Assembly (NCBI GenBank): GCA_003118195.1
Contig: BEXV01000153.1
Coordinates: forward strand, 272,306 to 336,305
Reading direction: 5' to 3'
Origin: Hemicentrotus pulcherrimus
Lineage: Eukaryota > Echinodermata > Echinoidea > Camarodonta > Strongylocentrotidae
Length of the DNA: 64,000 nt
Shown here: piece by piece, positions 47,670 to 60,878 of the stretch
How positions within the stretch are numbered: the first letter of the stretch is position 1
Layout: every line of letters starts with the position of its first letter
Program-made: the position numbers and the translations under genes
The notes under the pieces: generated by a model
Seen by the model: the letters and a program-made list of their open reading frames with translations, nothing else
What the model was told of the DNA's origin: nothing
Database searches by the model: none

Positions 47670-48566
47670 ACGGCGGCTACGCCGCTGGTTACTTTGTATA
47701 ACGTATCTCAAGGTTGCAATTTGCCACGCTATGGGTGCCACCATAGTCATCTCGTTAGCGTGGCTCCATTGCTATCCTAAACGATTTTTAATGTACCTCT
47801 CGATTAAAGCTATATTTTGCACTATATAGCTCGAGTAAAATGGTAGGTGAAAATGTTGAATCAACATAATTCCATGATAACATGTCAGGTAGATTCTATT
47901 CCTCAAATATTGCAGCTACACGGCCTCGCATCATCAAAAGAAACAACACGCTGGCATTATATCGTTCTCTGTTACTACTGCTTAGTAAGGATTCATATAT
48001 ATGGACATTGCAATAAAACTTCAGCCCGAGTTTTTATAGAAATAACAAACTTTGGAATGATCGTATCCATCACAAATCAACACTCTTTACCTTCGTAGAG
48101 TAGAGATAGACTTAAAATGCATCATAGCATATTTTTTGGGAAGAACAATAATAATTGATGAATATTATGTGAAATTATACTGTATAAATGTGTCAGATCG
48201 TGAACTCTCTGTATACCGTTCCTATAGGGTTTCTTGAATGACATCTCCTGTGACATTTAAAGTATTCTCTCATGCGGACACTTATCCCGCTGCACGACTA
48301 CACTCATTTTATTTTATTTGGGGGACATTCACCCTAACACTGGACTGTGACAAAATGTGAAAAAAATGTGAATTTTATGGAAAAACTGATAAAGTGGTAC
48401 TGCATAATGTGTTATATCAAACTAGCCCTTATAAATATTGACTCTACGTAAAGAAAGATGATACAGGTATTAATTGCATTTCATTGACTTATAAATCAAT
48501 AGTTCGAATGTTCTTTCATCGTATGTATGAAAATCGAATGAATAAAATATACGAATAGATATGTGA
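47670..48566. other. No gene seen
   Basis: An 83-codon frame at 47847..48098 is unsupported. Nothing else recognised. Confidence 0.5.
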
Positions 48567-48591
48567 AAACCTCCAATAATATTGGAGGTTT
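48567..48591. other. Perfect 11-bp hairpin with 3-nt loop
   Basis: AAACCTCCAAT, loop AAT, then ATTGGAGGTTT. It resembles a terminator hairpin, but no T run or gene context fits that in a eukaryote. Confidence 0.9.
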
Positions 48592-49014
48592 GTACATTCA
48601 ATTCAGCTTTGTATGAACGATGAAGTAAATACATTATTTTTTTAATTTTCAGCCGTTTCCCTTCTTTAAGGCATTGCAACATAGAATGAGAAGGTGTCTT
48701 TAGCCTTGAGTCATAGTTCTAGAAAAACATTCGAAATTTATATCGACTGAGTTCTAGAAAAATAGATTAAGGGTGGTCGTCCATTGGAAAAAGCTATGAC
48801 AGCTCGATACCGCTTAATAACTTTCATCGATTTTTTTGTACAAAAACTTAGCTCACCGATGTGAATGTTATTGAACTAGATTTTGGGCTGCTTGTCTTGT
48901 GGTTTTACCTCGTCCTTCTTCTTCTATTTCGTTGGGACGTCTCTTCTTTATGTGCTTTTCTCCACATTAATTGTATTCTTAATATCCTTTGCTGCTGTTT
49001 AATCTTTCCTTTTC
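48592..49014. other. No gene seen
   Basis: Nothing recognised before the CT tract. Confidence 0.5.
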
Positions 49015-49053
49015 ACTGTCTCTCTTTCTGTCTCTCAGTCTGTCACTCTCTCT

Positions 49054-49090
<37 letters not shown>

Positions 49091-49130
49091 TCAATCAATT
49101 TCTCTCTTCCTCTCCCTCAGTTAGTCTCTC
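49015..49130. repeat. (CT)n microsatellite
   Basis: Pure CT from about 49059 to 49087 within a longer pyrimidine-rich stretch. Confidence 0.93.
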
Positions 49131-52100
49131 CATCAATGTCGACTCCTTCCTTCGATACATTATTTAGGAGCTGAATGTCTATCTTACAACCGTTTCTTGC
49201 CTTCTTCCATCATTTCTTCTTTAGCATCACATCTCATCTTTCTGCTTTCTCATTCTCTTCTTATAACGATGACGAATTGAAGAGAAGGGGTGTTGTCTGC
49301 AAATCAGAGGACACGTTGTTTGTGTGTAAGGGTGAAAGTCGCCATCCCGCACCTGCCTCTCAATTAAGAATCCTCCCAATTCACATTTCCTTCTCATCAA
49401 ATTCGTCTCCTCCATCTCTCCTCATCCCGCTCCCGATATCAACTCAGGCGTTTTATTAGGCTACAGTTCGCGGATTTCTCAGGTCTATCACATGAGACAC
49501 GGCCGTCCTCACAAAGAAGACCAAAAAAAAAAAGAATCTACACCAGCAAACAAGCTGACACGGAAGGAAAAGGGGGACAAAAATCTCATCATCAGATTTT
49601 CTGGTTTCTTGTAAGCACCATCTAACCAACATCACGCCATGTCCAATCTATCCCGAGGATGTAGCTCATATTTACATCCGAAACTACAATCTATTCTACT
49701 CCCGTTTTTATCTTGTGTATCCATATAAACATTCTTTTACATTACCTATCTCGGTGTATTTTCCAGGTCCCCCAGCTTTGCATTACCCCTTGATAGCTAC
49801 TTGAAATTGAATGCTCTTATGCAGTTATTGGTTTGTATCGTAATGGTTCTTTCCGACGGGGCTTTAAAGGATGGAGGAGGGTTTCGCCTAGACTTCCACG
49901 CATTAATAGGTTATTGCAACCGGTAAAACCGATACATTCTATCAACTAGAATACTTTTACATTAGGGGTCATTGCACTTTCGATATAAATGGATTTGGTG
50001 GCGGCAGGGTTTGGGTATATTTCATAAAAATGTCTGATATGGAGGGTGTGACCCCTTAAAAGAGATTTTAAGATGTTTTAGTACCCTTGAAATGCATGCA
50101 AGTTTGTTGCTTTATTGCAATCATGAATCAAATTGTCAACCTATGGAAGGCAGGCAAAACAATGGAAATCATAGCCAACAACCTTGCTATTCTTTTAACA
50201 GATAACTCCAACTTATTGCTTACATAATATTAAACAATATGGTAGTGATTTACAGGTCGAATAACGTCCCCCAAATTGGGATAACATATTAAATGAGTAA
50301 CATTTAATTTTAAGATTAAGATTGTAGTAGTTTCTTGTATATCAAGCATTTAATTCCCCACTTTCTCAACACTTCATCCCACTGCCGTTTGCATAGACAG
50401 TCCAATTAAACTCTTTTTAATATAGTGCATGTCATTCATTATCGAAATGAAATAATGTACATGTAGGTTTTTTAAGGTGTAACTTAGATAATTCATAATA
50501 ACCTAAAGAAACATGGCATATTATAAAGAAATATCTAGTTTCGATTCGTTTTCTGAATTTGCGTATGATGGTCTATGTCAGTGAAGTTGATGATATTCAT
50601 GATTTACTCATGTTTGAGCATTGTCAAACCTATCATTAATACCATACCTTCTCAATATGTTTAAAAACATGACTTTCCGCACACTTTCTGTTGAAGTTTA
50701 GTTTAACAAACAAAAACCCGCATCATTTCTCTTTAAACTGGCAAAACTCGTAAAGTGCATGTTGACTGAGTGAACATGCTTTCTTCGAGATACTCATCCT
50801 GGAAACGAATATACTCAATCGAAATAGATAGCTTCGTAAATTGAATTGCGGACTGAAGCCTAAATTCGGAAATAACATTGATTACGTCAGAAAATCAGAA
50901 TCGATATTTCTTAGGCTCTGACCGTCTGATGCTCTTGTCATTAAACGCAGGAAGTGCCCCCCCCCCCACATCTCCATTTTGGGGACTTCAATGGAATATT
51001 TGATTCGAGTAGCGGTTTTAGAAGGAGGGGGAGGCTCACTCCCATATATTTCTCTTCAGCCTGCTATCCTCCTGCAGATAAGCTTGGTTATAAAAACGTG
51101 AAATCATGTCAGTCTCGTTAGTAGGACTAGACTTGCTAAGGCTTTTCTGCAGGGGCATATGTATATATCAATATTAAGGATATGGGAACCATGACATTTT
51201 TCGGAAAAGAATCGCATTGAAACCTGTCGTTTTGGAAGTAACTGTTCCCCCTCCCTCTTGACCCCTCCAATAGAACGAATGTCCTAATGTATCCATCCTG
51301 TAAATGGCTTTAAACCATGAATGAGATTTGTAAGAGAATTTTAATAGAAACTTCTTTTGGTTAAAACGTGCAATATAAAAGGATGCACTTTTTTTTAATT
51401 CAATTAAATGTTAATGGAGTGCATTTTAAAATAGTGGGTGAACTTTAATTGCACCTCTTAGGAAAAATATGCCATTTTTTTATATGACATTCCCTGGCAC
51501 ATATATGTATAAGAATACGACTGAAGTTCATTCATTAGCTTACAAGCATGTACTTCACCTTGGTGTCCGAATGTGGCAGATTTCCAAACGGTAATTCCAT
51601 TTAATAGGATTAAACACCATTTAGCACGATGCCGCATTAGGAAAGTGAGAATGTATAACGACTAAAAAGGACGATGTTAATATCATTCAATTATTTTGAA
51701 TGCGTTTCCCCCTCTAACCGATATTGAATTAAGACCGGTGAATGCCATTCTATGACGTGGACTGCTACTCAATGTTGCACTCGTTTTAAAATAGGATGGG
51801 TTCTAGTGAATGATCATGGAAAATCGTTTGCGAGCTTTAGTATTCTTTTTATTTCATTTTTAGAAAATATCATAGTAGAAACAGACCATGAATGGGATTG
51901 ATTTTCAAATGCCCTCATATTCGAAAAGGATTAATGCACGAACCGGTTTAGAGAACACGTTCAAGTCACACGTGCGTGGGGTCCCCCATACACCCATTTT
52001 TATTGGCAAGTCGTATGGTATTTCACTAAGACTGAGTTAATTTATTTCATTTTAATCATCCCAAAAATTGTCAGTATACAGTGACAGGCATCCAGTGTTA

Positions 52101-52490
52101 TTTTGAACCTTTTCAAAAACCTTTCCATGCATGAAATGTAACTTTACATAACTATAATCGTTTCATTCCCAATAGCTCTGATAAACTATGTACATCTGCA
52201 GTATCATTCCCGCTTTAGTACCACGTGGTTTTTGGCGTCAGTAGCTACATTTACATTTTAACTGACATTATACCCCTACGTTTCAGCCACCCTTTTTAGT
52301 CATAGTCATAGACCCTAATAGCTAATTTAGCGGAAAAGTCTGCATGCCGACATTAAAAAAACAACTGTAGTCCATGCAGCCAACGGCTAAGATGGCATTA
52401 CAGCTGATATGAAATTGATTAGTCCGTTGATACTTTTCGAAGTATATCAAACATAATTTCTTCTACATATGATATTGTATTATCCTCCCC
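49131..52490. other. No gene seen
   Basis: Over 3 kb with no frame above 95 codons, no element ends and no RNA gene recognised. A C run of about 13 bases lies near 50957. Confidence 0.5.
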
Positions 52491-52563
52491 CTTCTCTCTT
52501 TCTCTCTCTCTCTCTCTATCCCTATTTTTCCACCCCCTCTCTCTCTCTCTCTCTCTCTCTCTC
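52491..52563. repeat. (CT)n microsatellite
   Basis: Two CT blocks separated by a CCCTATTTTTCCACCCC spacer. Confidence 0.93.
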
Positions 52564-52689
52564 GTTCCTCTTTAGAATTGTGGATATATACAACATGTTT
52601 TTCGATTATTTTAGATTGCCTTTCCCTTCAAAGCCAAATTCCTTCTGACAGTGAATGCCAACAAATTACACATCAGCTCTGTATTCCAG

Positions 52690-52750
52690 TCATTGACATC
52701 AATATATCTGTATAAATATTGATATCAATTGATATATTGAATGACATATT
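52690..52750. other. Imperfect AT-rich inverted repeat
   Basis: GTCATT and CAATATATC on the left (with five extra bases between them) pair with GATATATTGAATGAC on the right. This gives a 15-bp stem with one bulge, with ATTGATATCAAT-like repeats in the loop. Confidence 0.6.
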
Positions 52751-54333
52751 ACACAGTGATTAAAGTTCAGAACAATAATCAAATTAGAAACATGTTCATA
52801 ATTTTTTTAAATAGGTTTTCAGTCGGAAAACTGAAGCTTTACGACTCACACGCACAAGAATAAAAGTCGAAACTCTGAAAAGTACAATACGAAATTCTTC
52901 AGTACGTATTTAGTTTTAAAATATTTGTAATAAAATATGTACATGTTTGTAAAAAAATCTTCTGGCACATTTCGAACAAAACTGACTGTGCATTATTTTT
53001 TATTTCAAAAAAAGAAAATCTTATTCAAACGAATTCGGCCGCAGACTGGGAGTCTCGGTTTTATCGACTTCAGCATCACCTCGTGGGCAGCCCATTATAA
53101 ACAGGCCGAACAATGCGGCCAACAAGTAAGAGAGCAGAACAAAAAGGAAAAAGTACAGAAGTCGCGGTATAACTTGCATAATTCGACTTCATTTCTCCAT
53201 ATTTTAAGAAAATGAAGAAATCATAATCTCCTTAGCCTGGAAATTACAGCAGTTTCTGGTCCACTTGGGAAACATGAGTCTAAGTGATAGCAAAACTGCA
53301 CTGAAACATTTCGGTTAGACTTTCCTCGCAGGAGTGTTGCTTGTTAAAAGTTATCAATGCGTAGTTATTGGTTTGAAGTGAAGATCAGCTGTAAAATGAA
53401 TAATTTCTACTTTCACGAAAAGGTCATTAAAGAATTTTAGTGGATAATTAATGTTTGATTTATACATCGAGGGAGAGCATTGTCAATAAATGCGTAGAAG
53501 AAATAAATAAGGCTAAGCTATCCGTTTGAAAGTGTGTCTTTCATATAACTCTTCTCTGACTTTGTTACTCATTAAATTGGCTAGTCAGAAATCAAATAGA
53601 TGTAAAAGAATGTCCAAGTGCAAGGTCCGGTCCTGCTCCGGTAAATTTCGAGGGTGACCAACAAACGTGACTGAATATTTACATGATTAAATGCTGGTGA
53701 GCTTTCAGGCTCGACCGATCATGCAAGAAGGGGCATTGTAAGTTGGTCCAGGGTTGAATTTGGGAATTCAGATTAAAAATTTAAAATGCTAATCGCAGAG
53801 CGATTGGTGTAAGGTTATGAGTCGTAGAACCCTTCTAGATATTATATAGAAGAAATATAATTATGACGACATTGATTGTAAATGAATATGATTATAAGTC
53901 AATTGCAAGTGAAATCGTCTTTTTTTAAAAATTTAGAATCATGTATGTTAATTACAAGACTAGTGTATTACGTGTATTTGATATTTACCGTACTTGAATT
54001 GATTTCTATTGTTCTAGTGCGTAGATATACAACATGACGGTTCAACAATTACTGTCAGGAGTACTGGTTATTATATGAACAATAGCTAAAATGCAAACAG
54101 CATGCCATTTTGCTTATTATCTCACTTTCAATTGGGTCGTAAATATTTGGTTTTGACCATAGCTCGATTCCTTTCAACGCAAGGCACGCTCAAAGATCTC
54201 CTAAAGCAACTCTTCTTAGTCTTTAGAAGGACTATTTCATTTCCTCCCCTCTCGAGGTGTCACAATTTCAGACCGATATTACAAATAAGAAAAATCAATA
54301 CGGGTATGGTCAGCTGAGTTTGATAACTATGAA
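52751..54333. other. No confident gene
   Basis: At 53075..53126 a TTCAG-bounded segment open for 17 codons is followed by GTAAGA. The pyrimidine tract is weak and I do not call it an exon. The rest is AT-rich and unremarkable. Confidence 0.4.
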
Positions 54334-54581
54334 CACTGGCGTAGCCGGAGTTTACCCAATAAGGGGACAATGGAATGATGGGGGCGGCACCGGTCTTACT
54401 TAGGAAAATAGCGAATTCAAAAGTCTTATATTAATGCGGGAGGTTCTCCTGGCGTTCTCCTTCCTGCCGATTGCTCCTTCTCCCTTTACCATACTCTCTT
54501 TTTTCTCTCGCTCTTCCTTTGTTTAATAATTCACCACTCGATAGGGGGTGTGCTCCCGTGCCTCCTGTATCTATGCCACTG
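54334..54581. mobile_element. Probable hAT-type non-autonomous element
   Basis: Starts CACTGGCGTAG and ends CTATGCCACTG, 9 of 11 as inverted ends. These CASTGGCRTAG ends are typical of hAT-derived repeats in animals. Internally it has the GGGGG..GTGCC stretch often seen beside such ends. The flanks share CTATGA (54327..54332 and again about 3 bases after the right end), a possible decayed 8-bp duplication. No transposase. Old and uncertain. Confidence 0.5.
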
Positions 54582-55146
54582 CAGTCTATGATCACAGCGA
54601 TCTATCATCGACTCTCTCCTTTTCTTCGTGGAGTCTTCATTGCATGGGGCGCCTTGTTTCACACCTGTGTGACCATGTACTCAAGACAATGCGCGTTTGT
54701 ACAGCTGGATGCAGTTTCTATGGAAACGGGATGGAATATGTAAACACGATGTAAAATACCGGGTTGATCACGTTAGATATATTTTATTTTGATTCTGGAA
54801 AAATGGGTATCCTTGTTTGTGTACTTGCGAAGCAATTTAAGGGTGAACATATTGATCACATCTGATATGGAATCGACATGGAATCGACATGGATGCCTCT
54901 TGGTAATGATATCTTTATCTCAAATGTGAGTGTCTAACGTTTCAGAGCACTTAAAGATAAACTTGAGTTCTGGTAAAAAAAAGAAAATGAGTTCTCACAG
55001 AATCTAACGAAACTTACACTGAATGTTCAAGATAACTAATAAATGTCATGTGCCAAACAATATTGGAAGAAAATGTATACTGGCTGAGTAATGAGCATAG
55101 AAAGATAAGGAAATCAGAGTAGTACCAACCCCGACACCATGTGTGT
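54582..55146. other. No gene seen
   Basis: Contains a short direct repeat ATGGAATCGAC (twice, about 54870..54892). Confidence 0.5.
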
Positions 55147-55336
55147 TGTCCCATATACATCTTTCTGTGTAAGTGATTATTACTTTACCAAGACTCTGCC
55201 AACTTTATGATGATTTTGATGACCCCAGAACCTTGCATTACACACCAATACTTACATGCTTCTGATCAACTTTTCTGATCCAATCCACACCTTTTCTTTC
55301 ACAATGCAATCGCATTACCAGAACTCAAGTTTATCT
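55147..55336 (+). mobile_element. T1 element, copy 2 (3' half)
   Basis: Matches the 3' half of 9193..9533 and of the reverse complement of 57941..58327, beginning near CCCATATACATC. It ends at TTAA (55337..55340). The 5' half is not recognisable here, so the copy is truncated or too diverged. Confidence 0.75.
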
Positions 55337-55340
55337 TTAA

Positions 55341-57936
55341 TTAAATGTCATATATTATCGTTCCTTACCTAAAGATAATAAAATCAATAGTGGACAAAGC
55401 GAATGCATGCTTAGTTTGGGTAATAAATTTCATAAGCTTATAATTTATTTTTCTTTCTCTATATAACGTATAACGACAATCATGAACAATAAGCCTAAAC
55501 ATAGTAAATGGAAGTAAAAAGGGAGGCAAAACGGATCAATCTTTTACAATATGTATACAATGCAGTATTTGCCGCGTCCTGTATTTCCTTCTGCGATTCG
55601 CATTTCCACACTTACACTTGTTTACTTTTATGTTTTAGCAAATAAGAATGATCCCATGGCTAAATCGTTTTAATTCAGACTTATTCCAAACAACTCACTT
55701 CTACCCTGTTATTCCCTTTTCCCAAAATACCACCCTGCCATTTAGTTAATGTCAATGTCATATATCACCAAGGACAATTTCGACTGAATCGGGACACACA
55801 ATGATATGTTTTATTGTCGAGTATAGTGCCCTCGAGTGATGCTAAATACATCCTATGCGCTAATCCGTTTTTCCATGTGTCATGTCCATACGGTTTATTA
55901 ATAGCAGCATAGATATAAATGGATTAATACTGTAACGGTAAAAGTTATTACATCTATTTTATTTGGAGTCCATTCTGCGTGCCATGTCTCACTTTGGTAC
56001 AAATGAAGAATATCTGCAGAAGGTTAGACGTTTTTATTTGTATTCTCTCCCAAAAAAATTAATGTGACGTCAAATATTGATCAAGTTTCAACCAGTCGGT
56101 GGTGGAATTCTTTGGAGGGACGAGTAAATATGTTTTATTTGACCAACGGAATTGGTGCCGCTTGACGGAGTTGTGTCAAGAATGGTCATAATATTGTCTT
56201 TAACATTGGAATGTAGGCTAGAAACTCATGTCGGTTACAAGGGTTATTTTGAACTGATTTCATTGATAAGGTAGACCGTCAAAAGAGTCTGTTCCATACT
56301 AGTTCAGGTTTAACACATTAGCTTATTTGTCTCTCGTGCATATTTATATATTCTAATTGAAATTGAGATAGCATAATTTCTATATGTTTATGTTCATGGC
56401 CACACAGACAAATGTCGAACAAACACACAAGCTACTTGTGCCCATCAAATACATTTTGACTTTTGTGGTGACCGAGATTTTCTTTTCTCACTTTCTTTCC
56501 TTCTCTATTATTGATATACTTAGTTCTAAGGTTTCAATTAAATACTGAAAACAGGAAAGGAGAGACATCTTCTCAAAAAGCTAACAAATTAGTCTTATAG
56601 GTTGATTCAAACACAACAATCATTGATAAGAGCCGGATCTATTATTGTATATTATGCGATCTAAAAAATTCGGTAAACGCTGTCACACTACGGCCCTTAT
56701 AAGTTATTCTGTATAATAATTATGTAGATGTGAGTTTGTGTGTATTTTTTTCTTTTTTCAAAGCCAATTCATTAATTACTTATTAGTTTACTTTAACAAA
56801 AGAAACTCAACGGACATGTATTTGTTAATATTTATATTTAAAATTGTGGAATAAGCCCACGGAGTGTTAAATTCAGAAGTGTCTTTTGTAAGTTTTAAGG
56901 ACAGTAAAATTAAAGATCAGAGATATCCTTGAGATTTAAACCACCCGAGGTCTATTAAAAACCATACTATTCATGGTATACTAACATACACAAATATGAC
57001 GCGTGCCTAGATTATTGTAACGTGGGGGAAAGCTCAGTCCATATGAAAATTTCTCTGCGAAATAATTGTTTGAATTTGGAGTTAATCAAGGACTGCCGTC
57101 ACTTAATCCCGATCTCTAATTCCGTATCTATCAATTATGGTAAACTCGGTAGACAGACAAAGTTCAGATTGCATTGAGTGACGTATTTCGGAACCAATCA
57201 TAAAATGAGCGGTGGAAAATTTGGAACCATTAAAGGTAATTAGAGGAATATGTGTTTTGGTAAAGCATGGTGAACTTTTTCCAAATGGCAGCGCTCAATA
57301 AATTGGCATCAATTTGACTTTGAAATACGTGAATATTCCAACCTGATGTAGCTGAAAACAAGATGATTTGTTGTGTCTTCATTACATATGTTCTATTGTT
57401 CTGGATCTGTGGTGATTTGTAAAAAATGGTTGGATATCAATAATTTTGAAAATCAACTTTTGGGTTTTGCGTATTTATTTCTCTGGCGATGTGGTCGATA
57501 TATTCCGTCCTTAAAAAAATAGTCACTGGGCAGCATAACATTTATGATCAAACAGTATGTAAAATTCCCAATGTTGTCTTTATTAGCCGTCATTTTAATT
57601 TGCACAAAAGCGTGTTGTACTTTTAAGACAGGATGCTGTTCTGTGTTTATAATCAGTTTGAATTAGACTCTGATGTCTGCTAACTGTCACTGCAAGTCAT
57701 AACGAATTGCAACATGCACTCAAACATCTTGCATAATGATATACCTTCGTGAATACCAATACTACATACTTTTACCTTGCTAGGGGAATTGAACTTCTCC
57801 TTTCTATCCGCCAGGTTCATTCCATCCAGCTGACTGGACAAGGTTTTATTTTACCACCTGCCTTCTCCTCCCATACTTGGCCTTCTTTTAAAACATTCAT
57901 TATGCCTTCTCTATTATTTCTTTGCGCTCTTCAAAC
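55341..57936. other. No gene seen
   Basis: AT-rich, with no frame or repeat worth naming. Confidence 0.5.
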
Positions 57937-57940
57937 TTAA

Positions 57941-58327
57941 AGATGAAGTTGAGTTCTGGTCATGCAATTGCATTGTGAAAGAAACGATGTGGAATCGACC
58001 AGAAAAGGTTGATCATGTAGCATATAATAATTTGAGTGTATTGCAAGTTTCTTGAATCATCAAAATGATAAGAAATTTGGCCAAGTCTTGGTAAAGTTAC
58101 AATCATTGTACACAGAAAGATGTATATGGGACTACACGAACACGTGGCGTAAATATCCTACCCTGGATTTTTACGATGTTACATGACATATTTAGAATAT
58201 GAAGGCATTTGATGAGCCACGCTTCTCGGGGAACATGTCTTATCTGATGTTCTTCCACACTTGTATAATAAGAATGATAACGCTCACAAATTATTTTTTA
58301 CCTCTTTTCCGGAACCCAACCTTCTCT
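57941..58327 (-). mobile_element. T1 element, copy 3, fullest copy (387 bp)
   Basis: TTAA stands on both sides (57937..57940 and 58328..58331), and the ends are imperfect 19-bp inverted repeats. On the minus strand the sequence aligns with 9193..9533 almost throughout, including stretches of 15 or more identical bases such as AATTTGTGAGCRTTATCATT. No coding capacity. This copy defines the family. Confidence 0.8.
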
Positions 58328-60703
58328 TTAATCCTCTAATACTATTTGCGCACGAGGCTTTGTTTCGATTGCGTCATTACCTGCGCTAATTGAGCCTAGT
58401 ATGTAGGTACAGGCTCATATTTGACACCTAAACACAATTACATACAGTCCTGAGCAGAGCCTAGCTCTTCTAGTCTCTGGGTGTCTGGTACAGAGCCTAT
58501 GAGGATGTACTAGCTAGACCGTGAGGTCGGCATAGTCTTTAAGATCAGACACTATGTTACACTTTACGACTGATAGGAATTTCTACCTGCAAACAAAGTC
58601 AAGCCTTTGAGGGCATTAATGCAAAATATATAATTCAAAGCAACGCTTACACATTTCATTTTGCCTTCACTCGTGGCGTCTCAAACGTGGCGCCAAGAAC
58701 CAACGTAATCCTACGCCAGGCACATGCCGCTTCGTGTGTGTTGAAAGTCCGGGCATAGTTTCTTTGATGAAGCCTATCTTTATGATCACGTTTTGCTAAA
58801 CATCTAAAAAACTAAATTTGTTCTAGGATGTTTAATCCACGCTCCATCTCTCCAACCATATCTCCCCTCCTTTTTCTTTTCTTTCTCTCTACATTTTTCT
58901 TCTTCTTCGATTTATTATTCATGAAAATCAATGTTCACGTCTGCTCACGGCTGTTGAAATCTGTTCACGCCTCCTTATCCACAGGTTCCTTAGCGACTCA
59001 TTAAAACCAAAAACAGCGTCAAAGTTTGTTTCTATTATGTACCACAATCCTTTGCATGTCTCCTGTATTATCAAGAAATATCGTACTTTTCATGTCTCCT
59101 AATTTAACTTCTGACAAAAAAGACTCCCAAAAGACTCTTCATTTAACCTATCAACGTAGTTTTAAATCTCCGCAAGCTTGGTACATAATGATTTGAAATA
59201 ACATGGAATTTTCGCACATCTAATGATGTCTGTTACTCATTATATTCTTCTCACATTTCTCTGCTTTCTGCTCCATCGAATATGTTACTATTTTTCACCT
59301 GCTCTTCTTCCTCTTTCTATCTCAATTTGCTGATTCCCAGGCTCCCTCTCTATTTGTATTAGACTACGCTTTGTTGGATGCAGCTAACTCGACTCCACCC
59401 CGAGTCTCAACTTTCCCCTGGTCAACGCCTGGAGGAGCAATTCACCCCCGGCGTTTCACCTGTACTAGATACCGCCATCTTAGTCTTGACTTCATGGACT
59501 TTTGTATTGAGAAGGGTGCCATCTCGAACGAAATTAGTTGTAAACCAGGGGTCTTACCCGAAGTGATCCATTCACATTGCATTTACCATGTTTCACACAT
59601 AGGTTTGGAGATTCGAATTGCTTTTTTCGACACATAGAAAGATAGAAGTTTGACACACACAATACCCAAATCAACCCATATTCTTATTCACACCTTTTTC
59701 GTAATAGGAAATACCCGTTTCATGTTAACACTTTACAATTGTGTATAAAATGACACTGTTCACGTTTAATGTAAATGATTATTTCAATTTTAATAGTCGT
59801 ATGAAAGAATGTTGGACTACAAATTTTATTTTCATCATAGGCCTTTTTAACTTGTGGATTGAAACCTTACTAGGTTTAAAACCAAAGACACCCATATTAC
59901 AAGACCTTCACCCCTTCAACCGAGTCATGATCAAATTGAAAGTAAATTCAACTATGAATTAAGAATAAATATATTTACAAGCCTTAATTTAGGTAAATAT
60001 AGATTCCAAAACTTGACCGCTAGATACTGTAAGGAAGGACATGACGATGATATGCGACGGCGTAGAAATGCGATGTGGAACTAGGTAGAGCAAAGAATAA
60101 TTGCAAGTACAATGAATAATTTAATTTTGTTGCTAGGAGGAAAGTCTTTATGTTTCCAAAGTAACTGACAATTAACCACCATTAAATGGAGTCAAGGTCA
60201 TCGTAATAAAGGTGAATTTGTTCACCTCTGTTCGATGTATCCGTGAACTTTAAAAAAAACTTTATATACATGCATCCCTCCCTGCCAGAAAGTCATTACA
60301 AATTAAACTGGAACTAGTACCATGTCATCGTTATAAGAATATGACGCAATGTGAGCATTATTGTGAGGGAGATGATTTTATGATTACTAGTATGTACTAT
60401 GTCAATGCCAAGGTCATCTTTAGGCCTATGAAGTGTTATGGTAGTCATGACAACGTGTAGAGCAAGTAGAGATAAACCATGCAAATGACAAGGAAATTTA
60501 AAAATTCATTCCAATATCAACTTTTTTAAAAATCGGGCATTGTTCTGTAACTAACTTAGCCATTTTTAAAGGGTATAAATGCCTTGGACTTTATCTTTAA
60601 AGTTCTTTGCCACCTTGTCCTTCTTATTTCTTCGGTTAGATTTCTCTTTTCGTTACCGGAAGAAGGTGACTCCACCGAGGTGCTCCCACGACAACTCCTC
60701 CAA
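58328..60703. other. No gene seen
   Basis: TGAGCCT-13-AGGCTCA forms a small hairpin at 58391..58417, and GAGCCTA recurs nearby. An 88-codon frame at 59371..59637 and a signal-like N-terminus at 60581 are unsupported. Confidence 0.45.
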
Positions 60704-60742
60704 TGTGTGTGTGTGTGTGGGTGTGTGTGTGTGTGTGTGTGT
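60704..60742. repeat. (GT)n microsatellite
   Basis: GT repeat with one GG interruption. Confidence 0.95.
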
Positions 60743-60878
60743 AATTGGGTTTTTACAGACGTGTATCAATCAGATATGATTATTTATGTCTGGGGATCGA
60801 CCTTTAACGTCACCATACAAAAGACGTGACTCAATGTCGAACCTGTGCCTCGGCTGAATCAGTTTGTAACTTCCATTT

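Noticed and set aside
53028..53046. GAATTCGGCCGC, resembling a cloning adapter, with a similar CGGCCGAATTCG near 19052
   Set aside because: No vector sequence follows on either side. It is short enough to be chance.
53075..53126. Possible internal exon between TTCAG and GTAAGA, open for 17 codons
   Set aside because: The pyrimidine tract is poor. If it were placed between the 2646 and 62019 exons it would break their frame. No family recognised.
60581..60710. ATG frame with a signal-peptide-like hydrophobic start (MPWTLSLKFFATLSFLFL)
   Set aside because: It runs into the GT repeat as a Cys/Val run, the TATA-like sequence lies only about 10 bases upstream, and no good donor precedes the repeat.
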